Shown one piece after another: positions 1 to 9,446 of a DNA stretch of 64,000 nucleotides. The number at the start of each line of letters is the position of its first letter. Positions within the stretch are counted from its first letter, which is position 1. Source of the DNA: Flavobacteriales bacterium (GTDB taxonomy: Bacteria; Bacteroidota; Bacteroidia; Flavobacteriales_F; PHOS-HE28); contig JAEUTA010000029.1 of assembly GCA_016788205.1 (NCBI GenBank), forward strand, positions 62,001 to 126,000, read 5' to 3'. The notes beneath the pieces are model-generated. The model saw only the letters and a program-made list of their open reading frames with translations, ran no database searches and was not told the DNA's origin. A program made the translations under genes and the position numbers.

Positions 1-2442
1 TGGGACATCGCCAAGCCCGACAGCACCATCGAGACCACACCTGCGGATACGGCCAGCGCGTTCAACATCGGCCTGCGCGAGTACTGGATCGAAGATGGAA
101 CATTGATCTACGATGACGCCTCCCTTGGCTACTACATGGATCTGCTTGGGCTGGATCACAAGGGCAGTGGCGACTTCACACAGGATCTCTTCACGCTGAA
201 CACGACTACGCATGCGGATACAGCCAACGTCGTCTTCGATGGTATCAAATACTTGAAGAACGTGAAGGCCGACATCAAGGCCGATCTGGACATGGACATG
301 CCCAACATGAAGTTCACCTTCAAGGAGAACGAGGCGACCATCAACCAGCTTACGCTCGGCTTCGACGGTTGGCTGGCCATGCCGGGTGATGACATGGACA
401 TGGATCTGAAGTGGAACACGAAGAAGACCGACTTCGGAACGTTGCTTTCCCTTGTACCTGCTGAATTCGCGGCCGATCTAACGGGCGTTCAGATGAGCGG
501 CAAAGCTGGTTTCAGCGGATTCGTCAAAGGCATCTTCAATGACAACAGCATGCCGGCGTTCGGTCTTGATGTGGACGTGGACAAGGGCCGCTTCAAGTAT
601 CCCGATCTGCCCAGCAGCGTTGAGGACATCTATGTTGACCTCAACATCAACTGTCCACAAGGCAACAACATGGACAAGATGGTGGTGGATCTGAAGCGCT
701 TCGCCATGAAGATGGCCAACAACCCGTTGGAAGCACGCATGTATCTCACCACACCGATGAGCGATCCCAACGTGGACGCGGAGTTGAAAGCCAACCTGGA
801 CCTCGCGAGCGTGAAGACCGTGATCCCGATGAAGGAGGAATTGAAGGGAAATCTCACCGCCGATGTACGCATGAAAGGCCGGATGAGCGACGTGGAGAAA
901 GGCCACTACGACAAGTTCAAAGCCGATGGCAAGCTGATCCTCCTCGGCATGAACTACGTCAGCGATTCACTGCCGCCTGTGGGCATCAACAGCCTCTATT
1001 TCGACTTCAGCCCGCAATTCCTCTCGCTCACCAGCTTCGATGGCAGCGTGGGCAGCAGCAACATCCAGGCGAAGGGCCGCATGGATAATTACATCCAATG
1101 GTGGTTGAAGGATAGCACGCTCACCGGCAGCTTCGACATGACCGCCAACAAGTTCGATCTGAACGAACTGATGGGACCATCGGCTCCGGAAGACACCGCG
1201 GCAGCCGCTGCTGATACCACCTCGCTCACCGTGATCGAGGTGCCGGGCAACATCGATTTCCGCATGGGTATGGCGGTGAAGGAAGTGATCTACGACGATA
1301 TGAAACTGGCCAATGTGCGCGGTGGCATGCACATCCACGATCACCGTGTGGACCTGAAGGACGTCTTCTTCAACATCTTCGGTGGAAGCATCACCATGGC
1401 TGGAGGGTATGACACGAAGAACATCGCCAAGCCCGCGATCGACCTCACCTACGACGTGAAGGAACTCGATATCGAAGAGACGGTGAAGTACATGGAGACC
1501 GTGCAGAAGATGGCCCCGATCGCGAAGACCTGCAAGGGTAAGTTCAGTACCAACCTGGCGATGACAGCGATCCTCGATCAGCACATGCAGCCGGACATGA
1601 ACACGCTGGCTGGTCGCGGTACACTGCGAACCAAGAGCGTACGCGTTGACGGATTCCAACCGCTGGTGGACATTGCGAAGGCACTGAAGATCCAGGAGCT
1701 TCAGAACACCACGTTGCAGGATGTGGTCTTCAACTACAAATTCCAGGACGGCAAGATGATCACCGAGCCGTTCAACGTGAACATCGGTCGGATCAAGTCG
1801 AACGTAGGTGGTAGCACCGCCTTCGCTGACCAAGCGATCGACTACGATATGAAGGCCAAGATCCCGAGCGACATGTTCGGTGCTGGTGCTGCAACAGCGG
1901 TTGCTGGTTTGTTGGGCAAGGCGAACAGCGCGCTCGGTGCGAACTTCCAAGTACCAGCAGAATTGGACCTCACCGCCAAGATCACCGGGACCATTGACAA
2001 GCCGATCGTGAAACCGGTCTTCGCCGGTGGCGGAAGCAACGTTCAGCAAGTGATCAAGGAGGAGATCAAGCAGGAGTTGAACAACCAGATCGACAAGGCG
2101 AAGGAGGAAGCCGTGGCCCGGGCCCGTGAAGAGGCGGCACGATTGGTCGCTGAAGCACAGAAGCAAGCTGAGAAGGCCAAAGCAGAAGCCCGCGCCGCCG
2201 CTGCACGCCTCAAGGGTGAAGCCTACAAAGCCGCCGATGATGCCTTGGCCAAGGTGGTTAACCCGCTGGCGAAGATCGCTGCGCAGGCTGTGGCCAAGAA
2301 GGCTAAGGAAGAGGCAGACAAGAAGGAACAACAAGCCGTGGCCGAAGCCGATAAGAAAGCCGATGGCCTGGTGGAAACCGCACGGAAGAAAGGTGACGAC
2401 CTGATCGCGAAAGCCGAAGCGACGAACACCACGGTGAAATAG
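1..2442 (+). CDS. AsmA family protein, 5'-truncated
   Basis: The frame is open from the first base, so the start lies outside the window; 813 codons are visible. The body is long and rich in beta-strand-like stretches with repeated Asp/Met/Lys and 'D-L-T-Y-D-V-K-E-L' style segments, as in the C-terminal half of AsmA/TamB-type proteins of Bacteroidota. These proteins are thought to span the periplasm and act in outer-membrane assembly or lipid transport. The last 130 residues or so are an Ala/Lys/Glu-rich helix or coiled coil, low in complexity, ending in K. The gene is followed after 81 bases by a PorE-like gene on the same strand. The family assignment comes from overall character and is reliable only at superfamily level; the precise role is unknown. 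Confidence 0.75.
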   Translation, partial: WDIAKPDSTIETTPADTASAFNIGLREYWIEDGTLIYDDASLGYYMDLLGLDHKGSGDFTQDLFTLNTTTHADTANVVFDGIKYLKNVKADIKADLDMDMPNMKFTFKENEATINQLTLGFDGWLAMPGDDMDMDLKWNTKKTDFGTLLSLVPAEFAADLTGVQMSGKAGFSGFVKGIFNDNSMPAFGLDVDVDKGRFKYPDLPSSVEDIYVDLNINCPQGNNMDKMVVDLKRFAMKMANNPLEARMYLTTPMSDPNVDAELKANLDLASVKTVIPMKEELKGNLTADVRMKGRMSDVEKGHYDKFKADGKLILLGMNYVSDSLPPVGINSLYFDFSPQFLSLTSFDGSVGSSNIQAKGRMDNYIQWWLKDSTLTGSFDMTANKFDLNELMGPSAPEDTAAAAADTTSLTVIEVPGNIDFRMGMAVKEVIYDDMKLANVRGGMHIHDHRVDLKDVFFNIFGGSITMAGGYDTKNIAKPAIDLTYDVKELDIEETVKYMETVQKMAPIAKTCKGKFSTNLAMTAILDQHMQPDMNTLAGRGTLRTKSVRVDGFQPLVDIAKALKIQELQNTTLQDVVFNYKFQDGKMITEPFNVNIGRIKSNVGGSTAFADQAIDYDMKAKIPSDMFGAGAATAVAGLLGKANSALGANFQVPAELDLTAKITGTIDKPIVKPVFAGGGSNVQQVIKEEIKQELNNQIDKAKEEAVARAREEAARLVAEAQKQAEKAKAEARAAAARLKGEAYKAADDALAKVVNPLAKIAAQAVAKKAKEEADKKEQQAVAEADKKADGLVETARKKGDDLIAKAEATNTTVK

Positions 2443-2484
2443 GGACGTAGGGAACAGATGAGATCGATGCGAAGATCCCGTAGC

Positions 2485-2503
2485 GTCGACCCCCAGGGTC
2501 GAC
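2485..2503. repeat. 8-bp inverted repeat between AsmA-like and PorE-like genes
   Basis: GTCGACCC and GGGTCGAC flank a 3-base CCA loop, giving a perfect 8-bp hairpin in the short gap between two co-directional genes. There is no T-run after it, so it is not a clear terminator. It lies upstream of the chosen start at 2524 and could be an mRNA processing or dispersed-repeat element. Confidence 0.5.
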
Positions 2504-2523
2504 CAGAACGTACGGAGAAGTAC

Positions 2524-4590
2524 ATGGGCAGTATGATCCTGCGCTGTTGCATAACGTTCGTGATTTTGTTATCGATCGCGAACGCGACAGCCCAGGACGA
2601 AGCCACCGAGGATCCCTGCGGCAAACCCACGGACAAGAAGATCATGAAGCTGCTGGAGGACGCCACCAAGGCGAAGGATCCCGTTGAGCGTCACCAGAAG
2701 TTGAAGTCCGCATTGGAATTGGACGTCGAATGCGCCGAGTGCCTGTTCCAGTTGGGCGTATCGGCCTACCGGATCGGGAAGGAGGGCGGTAAGGGCTTCG
2801 GCCCTTCGATCAAGTATTTCGAGCAGTTGCAGGAGAAGTGCCCGAACTACCACAGCGATGTGCCATACCTGCTCGGTACCATGCACTACGGTCAGGATGA
2901 ATTCGCCGAAGCGGCCAAGTCGTTCGAGGCGTTCCGCAAATTCCCCAGCGACGATGCCACGCGCATGAGCAAGGATTTCGACAAGAAATACACCGATGTG
3001 GAAGCCGTGATGCCAGAGCTTCAGTTCTACGTGGACTTCTACAAGAACACGGCACCACTCAACCCGCAGCTCGTGCGCAATGTGAGCACACCGGCCAAGG
3101 AATACCTGCCGATGCTCTCACCCGATAACGAACTCATGTTCTTCACCCGGGTGAGCCAGGTGAAAGCCAAGGGCGACATCGTCTCACGTGAGGTGGAAGA
3201 GCTTTCGGAAGCGAGAAGGACCGATGTGAAAGCCGATTTCAATGCAGGACGTGCGTTGCCTGACCCGTTCAACATGGGTGATGGTTATGGCGGATTGACC
3301 ATCAGCGTGAACAACCAGGAGATGTTCGTCACCGTTTGTGCGGCACCCGATGCGAAGGGCTATCGCAACTGCGACATCTTCCGTTCACACTATGAGACCA
3401 AGTTCGATCTGGACAAGGGCGGCCAGAGCTTCGAGTGGGCGGGACTGGAGAACCTCGGACCGAACATCAATACAACGGACGGCTGGGAGAGCCAACCCTC
3501 GTTGAGCGCGGACGGCAACACGCTCTATTTCGCCACGATCCGTCCGAACACGGATGGCATCGACATCTTCGAGAGCAAGCGCGAAGGCAAGGACAAATGG
3601 TCACCCGCACGACCGGTCAAGGGCATCAATACCATGGGGGATGAGAAGGCCCCTTTCATGCACAGTGACAGCCGCACGCTCTACTTCGCTGCCAAACCAC
3701 CGAATGACGAGAGCGGACAAGTGGATGAAACACGCGGACACAAAGGCATTGGTGGTTACGACATCTTCTTCAGCAAGCTGAACGACGATGGCACCTGGTC
3801 CAAGCCCAAGAACATCGGCAACCCGTTGAATACCGATCAGGACGAGCATGGTATGATCGTAAGCGCCGACGGTCACACGGCCTATTTCGCCAGTGGGCGT
3901 TTCCAAGGTGCCGGTGACCTGGACATCTTCGGTTTCGAACTGCCGAAAGAGGCACGTCCGGATGACATCCTGCTGGTGAAGGGTGAAGTGCGCAACGAGA
4001 AGGGCGAACTGGTGAAGGATGCCACCGTGGAGATCGAATACATGGACACGCGCAAGGTCGAGGTGATCCGCGTGGATAGCGTCAGCGGCCGTTACGCGAC
4101 GGTCGTGAAGTTGAAGCCCGGCAGTGATGTGATCATGACGGTGAAGAAGAAGGATCACGTTTTCGACAGCCGAAGCTTCTCCGCAGAGGACACCACGCGC
4201 GCTGGTGTTGCCAAGGTGGACATGCAGGTGCAGAAGATCGAAGTGGGCAAGAGCTATCGGGTCAACGACATCAAGTACCCGACGAACTCAGCGGACATCA
4301 CGAAGTCTTCGGAGTACATCCTCGATGAACTCATCGGCTTCCTGAAGGAGAACCCGACCGTGAAGATCCGGATCGAAGGGCACACGGACAGTCGTGGTGG
4401 AGCTGCCGAGAACAAGCTATTGAGCGAGAACCGGGCGAGCACGGTGAGCAGCTACCTCCAGTCGCACGGCATTGTTGCTGGCCGACTGACCCACCAAGGT
4501 TATGGCCCGGAGAAACCGCTGGCTACGAACGACACCGAGGAAGGGCGCGCCAAGAACCGGCGTACGGAGTTCGTGATCGTCTCGCGCTGA
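2524..4590 (+). CDS. PorE-like OmpA family protein (TPR, beta-propeller, CRD, OmpA)
   Basis: This envelope protein of 688 residues has a signal peptide (hydrophobic core after MILRCC, cut near ATAQ), then a TPR-like helical part with paired Cys (about residues 30-140). A beta-propeller with PD40-type blades follows ('LSADGNTLYFAT', 'HSDSRTLYFAA', 'VSADGHTAYFAS'), then a carboxypeptidase-regulatory-like beta domain near 490-570, and an OmpA peptidoglycan-binding domain from about 575 ('EGHTDSRG', 'NRRTEFVI'). The same order of domains is known in PorE of the type IX secretion system, but Bacteroidota have many paralogs, so the exact role is open. The frame is open back to 2458; I chose the ATG at 2524 because GGAG lies 6 bases before it and the signal peptide follows directly. 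Confidence 0.85.
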   Translation: MGSMILRCCITFVILLSIANATAQDEATEDPCGKPTDKKIMKLLEDATKAKDPVERHQKLKSALELDVECAECLFQLGVSAYRIGKEGGKGFGPSIKYFEQLQEKCPNYHSDVPYLLGTMHYGQDEFAEAAKSFEAFRKFPSDDATRMSKDFDKKYTDVEAVMPELQFYVDFYKNTAPLNPQLVRNVSTPAKEYLPMLSPDNELMFFTRVSQVKAKGDIVSREVEELSEARRTDVKADFNAGRALPDPFNMGDGYGGLTISVNNQEMFVTVCAAPDAKGYRNCDIFRSHYETKFDLDKGGQSFEWAGLENLGPNINTTDGWESQPSLSADGNTLYFATIRPNTDGIDIFESKREGKDKWSPARPVKGINTMGDEKAPFMHSDSRTLYFAAKPPNDESGQVDETRGHKGIGGYDIFFSKLNDDGTWSKPKNIGNPLNTDQDEHGMIVSADGHTAYFASGRFQGAGDLDIFGFELPKEARPDDILLVKGEVRNEKGELVKDATVEIEYMDTRKVEVIRVDSVSGRYATVVKLKPGSDVIMTVKKKDHVFDSRSFSAEDTTRAGVAKVDMQVQKIEVGKSYRVNDIKYPTNSADITKSSEYILDELIGFLKENPTVKIRIEGHTDSRGGAAENKLLSENRASTVSSYLQSHGIVAGRLTHQGYGPEKPLATNDTEEGRAKNRRTEFVIVSR

Positions 4591-4598
4591 GTACCGGT

Positions 4599-5372
4599 TC
4601 AGTCCAGCTTGATGTCCTCGTCGCGGTGACCGAGGAACTTGTTCTCGTTCACCTTCATGCGGAGGTTGAGGAATTCCACCAGGACGCTGAAGGCCATGGC
4701 GAAGTAGATGAACGCCTTGTTGATGTGTTCGCCGAAGCCTTCCATGATCAACGCAGCACCGATCATCACCAGGAAGGACAGCGCCAACACTTTCACCGTT
4801 CCGTGTTTGTTCACGAAGTCGGCGATGGGGCCGCTGGCGAAGAGCATCAAGAGCACAGCGAAGATCACCGCGAGCGACATGATGAGCAACTGATTGCTCA
4901 TGCCTACGGCCGTGATCACACTGTCCAGGCTGAACACGATGTCGATCACGATGATCTGCAACACCACGCTGAGCATGCTGGTGGCCTTGCGATGCGGGCC
5001 TTCCTTCTCCCGTTTGTGCTCCACCTTGGCGTGGATCTCCACCGTGGCCTTCCAGATCAGGAACAGGCCGCCGATGATCAGCACCAGGTCACGACCGGTC
5101 ACCCCGTGATCGCCCACATGGAAGAAGGCCGTTTGCAGGCCCATGATGAAGCTGATGCTGAAGAGCAGCGCAAGCCGTGTGATCATGGCCAACGCCAGGC
5201 CCATGCGCCGTGCTTTACGCTGCCGCTCTTTGCCCTGCAGCTCGCCGCTAAGGATGCTGATGACGATGATGTTATCGATGCCGAGCACGATCTCCAAGGC
5301 GGTGAGCGTGAGCAGGGCGATGATCCCTTCGCTGGTCAGCAGGATGTGGGGATCCAGGGTCGAAAAGTCCAT
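4599..5372 (-). CDS. TerC family integral membrane protein
   Basis: 257 residues with about seven hydrophobic segments. The two family hallmarks are visible: 'EIVLGIDNI' near the N-terminus and 'DIVFSLDSVITAVG' in the second half, which place acidic residues within the membrane. TerC/Alx-type proteins are linked to tellurite resistance and, in better studied members, to manganese export. The gene is convergent with the PorE-like gene, 8 bases apart. Its -7 promoter box contains the stop codon of the upstream glycosyltransferase gene. Confidence 0.92.
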   Translation of the reverse strand: MDFSTLDPHILLTSEGIIALLTLTALEIVLGIDNIIVISILSGELQGKERQRKARRMGLALAMITRLALLFSISFIMGLQTAFFHVGDHGVTGRDLVLIIGGLFLIWKATVEIHAKVEHKREKEGPHRKATSMLSVVLQIIVIDIVFSLDSVITAVGMSNQLLIMSLAVIFAVLLMLFASGPIADFVNKHGTVKVLALSFLVMIGAALIMEGFGEHINKAFIYFAMAFSVLVEFLNLRMKVNENKFLGHRDEDIKLD

Positions 5373-5393
5373 GTTCGGGTGCCGATTCGGGCG

Positions 5394-5401
5394 CGAAGCT
5401 A
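5394..5401 (-). promoter_or_regulatory. -7 box of terC
   Basis: TAGCTTCG on the minus strand fits the Bacteroidota -7 consensus TAnnTTTG with C for the third T. It ends 21 bases before the terC ATG. Its first three bases are also the TAG stop of the preceding glycosyltransferase gene. Confidence 0.6.
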
Positions 5402-6952
5402 CTTCGCCGCGCTGGACCGGACGGACACGAAAGGCTTCACGCCATGTGCCACGATGATCACTTCGTTGCGGTTCACGGGGTTGAGCCAGTGTACGAGGCG
5501 GTCCAATGCGCCCGGTTCGGCACGGTAGACCTCCTGCAACGGCCCCATGGCGTTCGTGACCCGGCCGATACGCTGCTGGATCTCTTCTTCACCGATGAAG
5601 AACACGTAATTGGGTCGCGTGCTATCGGGGAAAGCGGTAAGGCGTGCTGCCAGATCAGCGGTGGGGTCAGTCCACGGTTCGATGCTCGCGCTCCATTGTC
5701 GGCCATAGAACAGCGGTGGCATCGGCGCGGTCTGTTCGTAGGTGTCTTCAATGATGATGCCTTGCACCCCGGACCGACCCTTCAAAGCGGCCATGGCTTC
5801 CACTCGACTCCTCTTGCTGTAGCTGAAGATCAGTAGGAGCAGTGCTGCGGTATTAATGGTCCAAGTGAAGACCAGCACACCGCGCCACAGCCCTTTCCGG
5901 TTCTGCCACCAAACACGGCCGAGCCGCCATTGTTCCCAGGAAACGTGACCGAGCACGAAGAACAACGGCACGATAGGTAGTAGGAAGCGTTCCTGCTTGT
6001 TCGGGAAATAGGAGTGGATAGCGAGGAATAACAATACCGGCAGCCAGACCAGTAGCGGCGAGGTGCGACGGAAGAAACCGAAGAAGACCGCCACGCTGAA
6101 GAACGGGATGAAGATGCCCAACAACAGCAGCAGGTAATTGTACCAAGGTTGATCGAAATACGTGGTGGTGTTGGCCATGTTGTACAGCACGTATTCGGTG
6201 ATCTCCGCGAATGGTCTGCCCCACAGGAAAAGGTCCATGCCCGATTGCAGCACCACGAGCGGAACACCCACGCCGATGCCATAGACCACTGCGTTGGCCC
6301 ATTTCCGTTGAAGCAGGAACGCGAGGCCCGGGCCAGCGGCGAAGAACAAGGTCTGGAAACGCACGTTGATGGCCAGTCCGATCCAGATACCGGCGAAGAG
6401 CGCTGCGCGTGCGGCCGGTCCATCGGGATCGCGCACCAGTTGCCAGCACCCGAGCATCAGGAACGGAATGCAAGCCACCTCCACCAGGTTCCGCACACTG
6501 AGGAAGGGCATGAAGTAGAAAAGCGCCAGGAAGAGCCCCGTTCGCCAGGCGATGTCCTCGTTCGAGAGCCGTAGCGCGATACGGTAGCCCACGCGGACAA
6601 CCACCAAACTCCACAATGCATGAAGCAGCCGCACCACGATCATCATCGCCTTCGGGTCGGCGATGCCGATCGCCTTCAAACCGACGAACAATAGATAGTG
6701 AAGCCCCACATAGAAGAAGCTGTGGCCCGTTGGGCGCGGATCGGGGCCTTGGTTCCACGGGAGCCAGGCGTTGTAGTCGAAGCCATCCACCCAGCTGCCA
6801 GCAGCCTCGATCACCAGGAAATGGTCGTCGTGGGCGAAGTAGCCCTGGCTGAAGAACGCCGCCACCAGCCGGGGGATCACCGCAATCAGGGTGAGCACCA
6901 GCAAAGGCCGGGCTGGCCGATCGAAGAAGCTTGACAAGGAACCTGCGCTCAC
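5399..6952 (-). CDS. GT-C type membrane glycosyltransferase (PMT/Alg9-like)
   Basis: 517 residues with about ten membrane helices. The first extracytoplasmic loop carries an acidic pair (Asp42-Asp43 in 'YFAHDDHF'), the usual catalytic or metal site of GT-C enzymes that use lipid-linked sugars. A soluble C-terminal part follows. The overall pattern resembles mannosyltransferases of the PMT/Alg9 (GPI-mannosyltransferase) group; the sugar and acceptor cannot be read from the sequence. A longer reading would begin at a TTG at 6970, but a CATCTTCG box ends 4 bases before the in-frame GTG at 6952, so I take that GTG as the start. The gene diverges from rimK. Confidence 0.82.
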   Translation of the reverse strand: MSAGSLSSFFDRPARPLLVLTLIAVIPRLVAAFFSQGYFAHDDHFLVIEAAGSWVDGFDYNAWLPWNQGPDPRPTGHSFFYVGLHYLLFVGLKAIGIADPKAMMIVVRLLHALWSLVVVRVGYRIALRLSNEDIAWRTGLFLALFYFMPFLSVRNLVEVACIPFLMLGCWQLVRDPDGPAARAALFAGIWIGLAINVRFQTLFFAAGPGLAFLLQRKWANAVVYGIGVGVPLVVLQSGMDLFLWGRPFAEITEYVLYNMANTTTYFDQPWYNYLLLLLGIFIPFFSVAVFFGFFRRTSPLLVWLPVLLFLAIHSYFPNKQERFLLPIVPLFFVLGHVSWEQWRLGRVWWQNRKGLWRGVLVFTWTINTAALLLLIFSYSKRSRVEAMAALKGRSGVQGIIIEDTYEQTAPMPPLFYGRQWSASIEPWTDPTADLAARLTAFPDSTRPNYVFFIGEEEIQQRIGRVTNAMGPLQEVYRAEPGALDRLVHWLNPVNRNEVIIVAHGVKPFVSVRSSAAK

Positions 6953-6956
6953 ACCG

Positions 6957-6964
6957 CGAAGATG
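6957..6964 (-). promoter_or_regulatory. -7 box of the glycosyltransferase gene
   Basis: CATCTTCG on the minus strand, 4 bases before the GTG start at 6952. It lies back to back with the rimK box, so two divergent promoters share about 50 bases. Confidence 0.55.
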
Positions 6965-6978
6965 CACCAAGGGCCTCC

Positions 6979-6986
6979 TACTTTTG
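6979..6986 (+). promoter_or_regulatory. -7 box of rimK
   Basis: TACTTTTG is an exact match to TAnnTTTG, 17 bases before the ATG at 7004. Confidence 0.65.
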
Positions 6987-7003
6987 CACCACTTCCGTTC
7001 CCC

Positions 7004-7876
7004 ATGAACATTGTAGTCCTCTCGCGGGACACCAAATTGTACTCCACCAAGCGGTTGGTGGAGGCCATCGAGTCACGTGGCCACAACGCACGCGTGGTCA
7101 ACCACGTGAAGTGCGACATCCTCATCGAGAAGAGGAACCCGCAGATCTTCTACAATGGGCAGCCGTTGCTGGATGTGGACGCGGTGATCCCGCGGATCGG
7201 CGCGAGCGTGACCTTCTACGGAACGGCTGTCGTGCGTCAGTTCGAGATGATGAAGGTCTTCTCCACCACGGAAAGTCAGGCGCTGGTTCGCAGCCGGGAC
7301 AAACTGCGCAGCATGCAGATCCTCACGCGGAGTGGCGTTGGCATCCCGAAGACCGTTTTCACCAACTACAGCAGGGATGTCGGCAGCATTGTGGACAGTG
7401 TCGGTGGTGCGCCATGCATCATCAAACTGCTCGAAGGCACCCAAGGCTTGGGCGTGGTGCTGGCCGATACCAAGAAGGCGGCTGTAGCGGTCTGCGAAGC
7501 GTTCAACAGTTTGAAAGCCCGCGTGATCGTTCAGGAGTTCATCAAGGAAAGTCGCGGCGTGGACGTGCGCGCCTTCGTGGTGGACGGTCGCATCGTTGGC
7601 GCCATGAAGCGCACCGGCAAGGAAGGAGAGTTCCGCAGCAACCTGCACCGCGGTGGCAAAGCGTCGTTGATAGAACTTACCCACGAAGAAGAGGTCACAG
7701 CGATCAAGGCGGCCAAAGCGCTGGGCTTGCATGTCGCCGGTGTGGACATGCTCCAAAGCGATCGTGGCCCGTTGGTGATCGAGGTGAACAGTTCACCGGG
7801 GCTCGAAGGCATAGAGGGTGCCACCGGTCACGACATCGCCGGGGAGATCGTGAAGTTCATTGAGCGGAACGTCTGA
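7004..7876 (+). CDS. rimK: RimK, ribosomal protein S6 glutamate ligase
   Basis: ATP-grasp ligase of 290 residues that adds glutamates to the C-terminus of ribosomal protein bS6. The match to RimK is strong along the whole length: '[13 protein letters not shown]' at the N-terminus, '[16 protein letters not shown]' (60-75), '[10 protein letters not shown]' (97-105), the nucleotide-binding Lys141 and 'GTQGLGVVL' (145-153), '[12 protein letters not shown]', and the metal-binding '[12 protein letters not shown]' near the end. The frame is open 14 codons further upstream, but that stretch contains the promoter box. A RimB-like protease, the enzyme that reverses this modification, is encoded 3.2 kb downstream. 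The gene is convergent with the radical SAM gene, with 2 bases between stops. Confidence 0.96.
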   Translation: MNIVVLSRDTKLYSTKRLVEAIESRGHNARVVNHVKCDILIEKRNPQIFYNGQPLLDVDAVIPRIGASVTFYGTAVVRQFEMMKVFSTTESQALVRSRDKLRSMQILTRSGVGIPKTVFTNYSRDVGSIVDSVGGAPCIIKLLEGTQGLGVVLADTKKAAVAVCEAFNSLKARVIVQEFIKESRGVDVRAFVVDGRIVGAMKRTGKEGEFRSNLHRGGKASLIELTHEEEVTAIKAAKALGLHVAGVDMLQSDRGPLVIEVNSSPGLEGIEGATGHDIAGEIVKFIERNV

Positions 7877-7878
7877 GA

Positions 7879-9333
7879 TCACTTCCAGAACTCCGCCATC
7901 TTCACCCGCTCTCCGCTGAGTTTGGTCACGAAGAAGAACTGGTACAGTTCGTGGATCCACACACGTCTGCCGATGCGCGTGTACCAGCGCATGGCGCTGC
8001 GCAAACGGGCCTCACGGTGGAAGAGCAGCCGGATCACGGAACGCGGCCGCGTTTGCATGATCACCTCGATCAGCTTCACATAGATGATCACCAGCCAGGG
8101 CTTCAGGTTCACGGTCTTGATCACCTGATGTTTGTAATCCCACTTGCGCTGGTCGGTGAGGATGATCTCCTTCTCACGCACTTCCTCGAAGTACGGCGTC
8201 CACTTGTGCGGTGTCACGTAGAGCAACTGCACCTGATCGGGGTCGTAGGAGAGAAGCTGCTTCAAGCTGTTGATGAAATCGCGTGTGGTCTCTTCGCCGA
8301 AGCCCACGACGTACGTCGCCATCGAGAGTATGCCGTGCTTGCGTAAAAGTTGGATCGCCTCTTTGTCCTTGGAAACGGTCCCGGCTTTCTTGATGCGTTC
8401 CAGCACGACAGCATCGTAGTTCTCGATGCCCAGCAGGAAGCGCTCGAAACCGGCCTTCTTGTAAAGGTGCAGGAAGTCCGCGTCGCGTACGATGTTGTCC
8501 GCACGGATGCTTCCAACGAGGATCAGTCCAAGGTCCTTCGCCACCAAGGCTTCAAGGAAAGCCCGCCACTCCCGTGGATTGGAGGATGGGTTCTCATCGG
8601 CGAAGTTGATCACCTCGATGCCGTAGGTCTTCTTCAGCATCTCGATCTCGTCGGCCAGCTTCTGTGGATCGCGACAGCGCCATTTCTTCCAGAAGAGGCT
8701 TTGGCCGCAGTACGTACAGGGGTAGGGGCAGCCGCGTGAGAATTGGATCACAACGGCTTTGCGCTTGCCCCAATACGTATAGTGGTTGGTCCCCATCAGC
8801 TCCCAGCCTATGCGGTAGCGATCAAGGTCCTGAAGCGTTGGTGCGGGTGGCGTTCGGTAAGGTGATCCGTTCTTCCGCGTGGCGATGCCTTTGATGCGGT
8901 CCAATGAGGTTCCGTTCTGGAACGCCTCCATCAGTTGCAACGCCACATCTTCCCCTTCGCCGCACACCACATGGTCGATCTGTGGGTTCTCCTCCAGGAT
9001 CTGCTGCCAGTGGTAGGTGGGGAACACGCCGCCGATGATCACGATGATCCCAGGCAACCGCGCCTTGATCAACGCGGTGATTTCGTTGATGATGGGCTGT
9101 GCCGAGGTGGAGCCGGAATGACCAAGCAGAATGGCATCCGGCTTACGTTCCACTACTTCCCCGAGGATCGCCGCGAATGACATCGGGCCGAACTCGGCAT
9201 CCAGCAGTTCCACATGGTGACCTGCATCCAGCAAGGGCCCACCGATGCACAGAAGACCAAGTGGCGGAAGGTGTTCCCGAGGTAGCCTACTTCCGATCGA
9301 CTCGTGCGGTGGGTTGATCAGCAGGATCTTCAT
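7879..9333 (-). CDS. B12-binding radical SAM protein, BchE-like
   Basis: 485 residues. The N-terminal 140 residues form a cobalamin-binding-like Rossmann domain ('INPPHESIGSRLP', 'GLLCIGGPLLDAGH', 'GHSGSTSAQP', 'GGVFPTYHW', 'CGEGED'). The radical SAM domain carries the [4Fe-4S] motif Cys202-x3-Cys206-x2-Cys209 in 'GCPYPCTYCG'. The C-terminal region, with 'YTRIGRRVWIHELYQFF', resembles the anaerobic Mg-protoporphyrin cyclase (BchE) group of B12 radical SAM enzymes. No other pigment gene is in the window, so the substrate is unknown. I chose the ATG of 'MKILLINPP' over the upstream in-frame one at 9375, which would add 14 residues that do not fit the family. Confidence 0.88.
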   Translation of the reverse strand: MKILLINPPHESIGSRLPREHLPPLGLLCIGGPLLDAGHHVELLDAEFGPMSFAAILGEVVERKPDAILLGHSGSTSAQPIINEITALIKARLPGIIVIIGGVFPTYHWQQILEENPQIDHVVCGEGEDVALQLMEAFQNGTSLDRIKGIATRKNGSPYRTPPAPTLQDLDRYRIGWELMGTNHYTYWGKRKAVVIQFSRGCPYPCTYCGQSLFWKKWRCRDPQKLADEIEMLKKTYGIEVINFADENPSSNPREWRAFLEALVAKDLGLILVGSIRADNIVRDADFLHLYKKAGFERFLLGIENYDAVVLERIKKAGTVSKDKEAIQLLRKHGILSMATYVVGFGEETTRDFINSLKQLLSYDPDQVQLLYVTPHKWTPYFEEVREKEIILTDQRKWDYKHQVIKTVNLKPWLVIIYVKLIEVIMQTRPRSVIRLLFHREARLRSAMRWYTRIGRRVWIHELYQFFFVTKLSGERVKMAEFWK

Positions 9334-9406
9334 AGGGTATCGGTCGGCGTTGATGCCGTGAACGATACCTAGCACCCGTAAGTGCTTGGTTGGGAAATTT
9401 TGGGGA

Positions 9407-9428
9407 TCGCTCTTTGGGCCAAGAGCGA
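9407..9428 (-). terminator. Hairpin after the beta-helix gene
   Basis: TCGCTCTT and AAGAGCGA form a perfect 8-bp stem with a 6-base loop, beginning 18 bases past the stop of the minus-strand beta-helix gene. A/T-rich sequence (CCCAAAATTT) follows on that strand but there is no pure T-run. Confidence 0.5.
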
Positions 9429-9446
9429 CCCTTTCGGCCCACTATA

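Noticed and set aside
967..2334. Long minus-strand reading frame across the AsmA-like gene
   Set aside because: No recognisable domain, biased His/Arg/Leu content as expected for the antisense of a GC-rich gene, and the plus strand has a clear protein.
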